In this document: positions 59,814 through 64,000 of the stretch, in pieces
Layout of the letters: the number at the start of each line of letters is the position of its first letter
Numbering within the stretch: position 1 is the first letter of the stretch
NCBI GenBank assembly: GCA_017656425.1
Contig: JACDNV010000008.1
Coordinates: 1-64,000 of the forward strand
Length of the DNA: 64,000 nucleotides
Source of the DNA: Candidatus Neomarinimicrobiota bacterium
GTDB taxonomy: Bacteria; Fidelibacterota; UBA2242; B5-G15
Direction: 5' to 3'
The notes under the pieces: model-generated
Told to the model about the DNA's origin: nothing
The model's database searches: none
Seen by the model: the letters and a program-made list of their open reading frames with translations, nothing else
Translations under genes and position numbers: made by a program

Positions 59814-61235
59814 CTATTGAATTTTGATTACTATACGCTGATATCTCGTCAACGGTGGTGTACCGTTGTCCGTTACCTCACAGATGATATGAATGGTATC
59901 TCCTTTCTTGGCGTCTGCGGGTACGACAAATGAGGCATTCTGCTGGTCCGCATTTGCGATCTTGACGGTTCCCTCATAGGTATCTGCTTCCTCATACTGC
60001 CACCAACGATAGGTCAAAGCGTCTCCGTCGGGATCTGTGGACCATTTAGCACTTAGTAGAATTTTCTCTCCAGGACGAGCTTTCAAGTCGAGCGGATGGG
60101 CAAGCTTGACCACAGGTGGATGATTGGCTTCTTCATAAGACTTTACGCACCAGTCAGCTCGTGCTGCAAAGTCATTTTGAATTGCATCAATCCAACGCCA
60201 CTGGGGCTTGAAATAGGCAGTAAGTAGAGTGTCGTTCTGGATTTTCTTTCTCAGGCGACTGCGTCCCCAGGCTGTTCTGGTATACCATCTTCCTTCAGGA
60301 TATTGGTAGCCAGGCTCCAACACAGGATCGAGCCAGGTATTCTCGCGCACGCGTACGAACCGGCCGCCCCAGCCACCCCAGTCGGGTGACTCGGTACTTC
60401 GCAGACCGTTTGGGACTACATGCAGAAAAGCAGGGGAGTCACCCTCAGAGCGGAAGCTTCCATCATCGTTCGCCTTGTACAAGGCGAGGAGAGGTCCGCG
60501 GTCCTGCAAGATGTTTTGCATCATCCATTCTGCGGAAAAGTAAAGCTTCATTTCCTGAGGTATCGCCCGCCTCTGATGTTTGTACGCCATAGCAAGGAAC
60601 TGGTCAGAGGTGATTGTGAGAATGTTGTACTTTCCCCAGTGCGGACGGATGTAGCTCTGATAGGTACTATCCTGCTCCCAGATTAAGTAAAGCCGGATCT
60701 TCTTCGCGACCTCTGCCATTTTATCAGGGTGCTCTTCTTCGATGGTTTTGAGAGCCCTGGCGATGGTATTAGGACCGCCCCAAGCCTGAAGCCAGATCGG
60801 ACGGCAGTCTGTTTCATCCAGAAGGACATTTACAATGAGTTGTGAGCCGGGGGTAATCTCATCCATTTCACCCTCAGTGTTCACATTCCCGACAGCAGTG
60901 CGTGACTTCAGATACTCCGGTGTGGGATACCTGCTGTCGTGTTTAATAAGATTTGGATATACCTGTGCGTAGGCATTCAGATATGGCTTGATCCAGTCAT
61001 CCCCCGCCCATTTATGTCCACGCCAGTGGTATTGCGAACTGGAGAGAATTATTGCTTCAACGTCAAATTCATTGGCATATAGCAGGAACCGTACCATAGA
61101 ACACATGTCGTCGATCTCGCCATCGGTTGTGACGATAACACGAGGTCTTTCATATCCAATTTTACTCTGGGCAAATGCGTAGCAGGCATAAAAGATCAGG
61201 CTTAAAAAAATAAAAATTCTCATATACCGGTTCAT
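59814..61235 (-). CDS. DUF1593 nucleoside-hydrolase-like protein, exported, GC-richer than neighbours
   Basis: The 473-residue protein has a signal peptide ending YAFAQ. Residues about 28-290 are a nucleoside-hydrolase-like domain (RPRVIVTTDGEIDDMCSMVR, the DGExDD metal motif, then LQAWGGPNTIARAL). Residues about 375-473 form a PKD/Ig-like domain (VSTDPDGDALTYRWWQYEE). DUF1593 proteins occur in polysaccharide-degradation loci of Bacteroidota and planctomycetes, with no firmly known activity. By eye it is clearly GC-richer than the genes on both sides and uses more G/C-ending codons, a sign of separate transfer. Confidence 0.85.
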   Translation of the reverse strand: MNRYMRIFIFLSLIFYACYAFAQSKIGYERPRVIVTTDGEIDDMCSMVRFLLYANEFDVEAIILSSSQYHWRGHKWAGDDWIKPYLNAYAQVYPNLIKHDSRYPTPEYLKSRTAVGNVNTEGEMDEITPGSQLIVNVLLDETDCRPIWLQAWGGPNTIARALKTIEEEHPDKMAEVAKKIRLYLIWEQDSTYQSYIRPHWGKYNILTITSDQFLAMAYKHQRRAIPQEMKLYFSAEWMMQNILQDRGPLLALYKANDDGSFRSEGDSPAFLHVVPNGLRSTESPDWGGWGGRFVRVRENTWLDPVLEPGYQYPEGRWYTRTAWGRSRLRKKIQNDTLLTAYFKPQWRWIDAIQNDFAARADWCVKSYEEANHPPVVKLAHPLDLKARPGEKILLSAKWSTDPDGDALTYRWWQYEEADTYEGTVKIANADQQNASFVVPADAKKGDTIHIICEVTDNGTPPLTRYQRIVIKIQ

Positions 61236-61272
61236 TTTATTACCCTCCCTCTTATAATGAAATAGCTCCCCT

Positions 61273-61302
61273 TTTACAGAGACTGTAAAATATTTTTACA
61301 GA
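61273..61302. repeat. Alternating TTTTACAG elements, possible operator
   Basis: TTTTACAG (61273-61280), its exact inverse CTGTAAAA (61284-61291) and TTTTACAG again (61295-61302) follow one another with 3-base spacers. Any adjacent pair makes a 19-base palindrome, so two alternative hairpins or two overlapping dimer sites are possible. The block lies 38 bases upstream of the DUF1593 start codon and 36 bases after the isomerase stop, in a minus-strand series. No T-run follows, so a terminator is unlikely; a regulator site is the better reading. Confidence 0.55.
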
Positions 61303-61337
61303 TGTAATTTACATTAGACCAAATAAAAATAAGTATT

Positions 61338-62759
61338 TTAGCTGTGCTTATAAATGTCCCATCCTAAGTAATTTCCTATTGCTTCTTCTAGTATTTCAGC
61401 AACTTTTCCGCGTACCATTGCTACATGGTGCTCAAAACCATTCTTACATATATATTTCAATAACTGCTGAAGATTATTAACTTCTGTTACAGCAATACCG
61501 CCATCCATTCCATATTCATCTGCGGTGAACTTGCCAACGCCAAGGTATGATTTTATAGTACCCCTCAAATCATCTGTTGAGATACGAAAGAATGTGAAAT
61601 CACCAGGGGCAACGGGTCCTTTTACAGCACCGAAAGTATCTTCTTGACCCAATACTGTACCTAATACATCCAAGGAACCTATTGTAGGTGTATTCTGCAT
61701 GAAGCTCTTTGGATAGTTACTGCAGTGTGTGCAGACGCATTTGTTTCTTTCTTGAGCAAAGTTGTTATTCCAATCAAGCAGTGCGGATGGATTTCCAGAA
61801 GCTAACGTTAATGCGTACATAGAAACAGCACCAGTAATGTCCACTTCACAGGCGCTTGGCATTAATCTTTCACCCAGCATACTCATTGTCAAACATGATG
61901 CACACCCAAAATTATGTTGCAATGAATCCCAGCATTCAATAGCACTAGCATCAATTTCATTTGCTTGTAACCAGTTTTCTACCGCAATAGTAAATTTAGC
62001 CTGACGAATTATTTGTTCTTCTTTTGCTCGTGGATCAATTTTGCCATAGGCTTTAATTTCATTAATCTTGGACTTTAATTCTGCAGAATTATTATCTATT
62101 TTATTAGCAGATCCAATGATTTCGGAAAGATCTACTGTTACTACTGTTATACCTGATGCCTGAAGGAGCTTTTCGCTTGCACGCATTGTCTGAAAAGGGG
62201 ATGGACGAGCACCAATTGCACCTATACGAGCATTCCTAAGCCCATTTACAACACGACAAATAGCAGCAAACTTTCTTACATCTTGATCGAACATCTCACT
62301 GTCTAACGGATAGGTGTGGTACGTTGTATCAGTAAACTTTATTCCATACTGATAAAAATTATTGCAAACACTTATTTTACCACAGAAAGCATCTCTTCGG
62401 CTATAGACATCTACTTTGTCATTATCATCATCACAGGCCTGAACAAGTATGGGTACATTTAATCCTGATAATTTGATTGCATTTACAATTCCTAATTCAT
62501 TACTAAAATTTGGAAGAACTACAATAACTCCGTCTATTTTCTCCAGATTTTCACGGAAAAATTTCGCACATTTCTTGCCGTCTTCATAAGTATCGACAAC
62601 GCCACTGGGAGTTTCTGTTGTAGGTAGAATGACATAATCATAGCCTAACTTTTCCATTTTGCGTAACAAGACCTCTCTAGCTTCTTGGGCAAGCTTTACG
62701 TTGAAAATATCTCTTGTGCCTACGATGAGGCCAAATGTAAGTTTTTGTTTGTACGCCAT
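61338..62759 (-). CDS. L-fucose/L-arabinose isomerase family protein
   Basis: The 473-residue cytoplasmic protein has no signal peptide and the fold of the L-fucose isomerase family: FGLIVGTRDIFNVKLAQEA at the start, IVVLPNFSNELG, ALECWDS-like AIECWDSLQHNFGCA, CEVDITGAVSMYAL (with conserved Glu/Asp metal ligands) and a C-terminal His-containing GFEHHVAMVRGKVAEILEE. It probably interconverts an aldose and ketose, but the sugar is not clear; close relatives are annotated both as fucose and arabinose isomerases. It is followed, upstream in transcription order, by glycerol kinase 28 bases away, so both are in one operon. Confidence 0.82.
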   Translation of the reverse strand: MAYKQKLTFGLIVGTRDIFNVKLAQEAREVLLRKMEKLGYDYVILPTTETPSGVVDTYEDGKKCAKFFRENLEKIDGVIVVLPNFSNELGIVNAIKLSGLNVPILVQACDDDNDKVDVYSRRDAFCGKISVCNNFYQYGIKFTDTTYHTYPLDSEMFDQDVRKFAAICRVVNGLRNARIGAIGARPSPFQTMRASEKLLQASGITVVTVDLSEIIGSANKIDNNSAELKSKINEIKAYGKIDPRAKEEQIIRQAKFTIAVENWLQANEIDASAIECWDSLQHNFGCASCLTMSMLGERLMPSACEVDITGAVSMYALTLASGNPSALLDWNNNFAQERNKCVCTHCSNYPKSFMQNTPTIGSLDVLGTVLGQEDTFGAVKGPVAPGDFTFFRISTDDLRGTIKSYLGVGKFTADEYGMDGGIAVTEVNNLQQLLKYICKNGFEHHVAMVRGKVAEILEEAIGNYLGWDIYKHS

Positions 62760-62787
62760 TGTTTACCCTCCTTTATATTGGTTTTTG

Positions 62788-64000
62788 TTATAAGATAGTA
62801 CGTTGTATTGCTTTTTTCCAGCCATTATAAAGAGATTCAACTTTTTCTATTGACATCTTTGGTACAATATATTCATTTCCTTTTCGCAATGAAGTAACGT
62901 CTTCGAATTTAGTCCATCGTCTTAATGCGAATCCATTCATAATCACCGCACCTAAGGCTGATGCTTCCTCAATTGGTGAAACATTAATTTTTCTCTGTAA
63001 CATATCCGCTTGAAATTGCATCAAGAATTTATTCCTAGTTGGTCCGCCATCAACGCGTATCTCAGTTATTTCGATACCAGACTCTTGAATAAGCGTTATT
63101 AAATCTTTTATTTGGTAGGCAATTGATTCCAACGCTGCACGTACTATGTGCGCTTTTGTGGTTCCACGATTCATTCCACAAATTAGTGCTTTTGCATTGT
63201 GATTCCACCATGGTGCACCTAATCCTGCAAATGCCGGAACAAAATAAACTCCATCTGTACTTTCAACACTATTTGCAATTTCCTCTGTTTCTTCTGCAGA
63301 TTGAATAAGCATTAAATTATCTTGCAACCACTTTATTGTACCACCAGTGCAATGAATGTTGCCTTCATATTCATAAAAAACTTTTCCAAGAGAAGAAAAT
63401 GCAACCGAGGTTACTAAACCTCGAGGGGGTAGCTGTACTTTTTCACCTATGTTTATTGCGATAGAAGAACCTGTACCATAAGTGGCTTTTCCCATTCCGG
63501 GAGAAAAACACATTTGCCCTACCAACGCTCCATGCGAATCACCTAATACCCCCGCAATGGGAACTTCGGGTAATAAACCGCTCATGTTTGTTGTTCCATA
63601 ATGTGCATCGCAAGGTAGTACTTCTGGCATCATGGATCGTGGTATTGTAAAGAGCTCTAGTAATTCGTCGTCCCAATCCAGAGTATTTATATTAAATAGA
63701 AGTGTACGCGAAGCATTGGTATGATCAGTTGCATGTATTTTTTTTGAAGTAAGATTCCAAATTAGCCACGTATCTATCGTCCCTAAAATCAGGCGACCTT
63801 CGTACGCCGCTTGTCTGGCATTTTTCACATTATCGAGTATCCATTGAACCCCACTTGCTGGGAAATAAGGATTAATTATTAGTCCTGTTTTTTCTAAAAC
63901 TTTTTGCTCATGTCCTTGCGCAATTAAGTCTTCACAAATTTTTGCACCACGATTACATTGCCAAACAACAGCATTATAAATTGGTTTCCCCGTAAACTTA
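62788..64000 (-). CDS. glpK: Glycerol kinase (FGGY family), truncated by window edge
   Basis: The frame is open from the right edge, starting FTGKPIYNAVVWQCNRGAKI; the N-terminal ATP-binding half is partly outside. Within the window are GTIDTWLIWNLT, THTNASRTLLFNI-like DHTNASRTLLFNINTLDWD, YGTGSSIAINIGEKVQLPP, the APWWNHNAKALICGMNRGTT block and EIRVDGGPTRNKFLMQFQAD. These are glycerol kinase hallmarks and not those of fuculokinase or xylulokinase. It phosphorylates glycerol, though in this context a related polyol is possible. An internal ATG at 63828 is not the start. Confidence 0.88.
   Translation of the reverse strand, partial: KFTGKPIYNAVVWQCNRGAKICEDLIAQGHEQKVLEKTGLIINPYFPASGVQWILDNVKNARQAAYEGRLILGTIDTWLIWNLTSKKIHATDHTNASRTLLFNINTLDWDDELLELFTIPRSMMPEVLPCDAHYGTTNMSGLLPEVPIAGVLGDSHGALVGQMCFSPGMGKATYGTGSSIAINIGEKVQLPPRGLVTSVAFSSLGKVFYEYEGNIHCTGGTIKWLQDNLMLIQSAEETEEIANSVESTDGVYFVPAFAGLGAPWWNHNAKALICGMNRGTTKAHIVRAALESIAYQIKDLITLIQESGIEITEIRVDGGPTRNKFLMQFQADMLQRKINVSPIEEASALGAVIMNGFALRRWTKFEDVTSLRKGNEYIVPKMSIEKVESLYNGWKKAIQRTIL

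Noticed and set aside
63828-63828. Starting the glycerol kinase at the ATG at 63828.
   Set aside because: The frame continues upstream to the window edge with conserved kinase sequence (PIYNAVVWQC), so this is an internal methionine.

Overview
The window is AT-rich bacterial chromosome. Gene content points to a Gram-negative anaerobe or facultative anaerobe of the FCB (Fibrobacteres-Chlorobi-Bacteroidetes) assemblage. Evidence is an ExbB-ExbD-ExbD-TonB cluster, a PorV/PorQ-like barrel protein, a planctomycete-type CxxCH cytochrome domain, a membrane pyrophosphatase, a CFI-box C-terminal domain and LPP20/DUF4384 envelope proteins. The phylum cannot be fixed from this sequence alone; it need not be Bacteroidota proper.

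Layout. 1-1.7 kb: the end of a CFI-box protein and a DUF4384 envelope protein. 2.4-9.8 kb (minus): a complete tryptophan operon in the order trpL-D-C-F-B-A-[DAHP-synthase-like gene]-E-G. It is preceded by a classical ribosome-mediated attenuator: a 30-residue leader peptide with four consecutive Trp codons, an antiterminator pairing and a rho-independent terminator. The gene between trpA and trpE is a type Iβ DAHP-synthase homologue that has lost the metal-binding and substrate-loop motifs, probably a non-catalytic protein. 10.0-13.0 kb (plus): citrate synthase translationally coupled to a two-subunit aconitase/isopropylmalate isomerase. 13.1-17.8 kb (minus): hydrolase, beta-CASP nuclease, TtcA-like protein and YchF. 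18-24.8 kb (plus): CapA-like protein, FAD protein, GAF protein, CtpA and the TonB energising complex. 25-41.1 kb (minus): a long housekeeping run, ruvB-queA-ispD-ispF-dedA-gltX-ispE-tRNA-Gln-prs-rplY-pth-hppA-rpsF-rpsR-rplI-priA-peptidase-PorV-cytochrome. 41.4-47.3 kb: LPP20 lipoprotein, rlmN, spmAB-like pair, thiolase, Nif3.

From about 47.3 kb the character changes to an accessory island: sparse, broken and transferred genes with Bacteroidota-style signal peptides (ending in ...AQ or ...SQ) and insertion-sequence remnants. It holds an integrase fragment, a HAD phosphatase with three in-frame TAA codons, a 5'-truncated GH78 rhamnosidase frameshifted by an exact 8-bp tandem duplication, an intact GH127 enzyme, an IS3-type transposase decayed and joined to an ISAon1-like fragment, an intact GH2 beta-galactosidase, a chimeric pseudogene (sugar isomerase joined to the tail of a second GH2 enzyme), a sialidase-fold enzyme whose signal peptide is out of frame at a T9 tract, a GH140-like enzyme, a GC-richer DUF1593 protein, an L-fucose-isomerase-family protein and a glycerol kinase running off the right edge. 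The enzyme set resembles one for pectic or other complex plant polysaccharide side chains. No SusC/SusD pair is present here, and several members are visibly decaying.

The most interesting items are the apparent DAHP-synthase pseudoenzyme embedded by translational coupling in an attenuated trp operon, and a series of reconstructable single mutational events (duplication, homopolymer slip, deletion fusions) in the carbohydrate island. I saw no CRISPR array, rRNA, prophage or replication origin.
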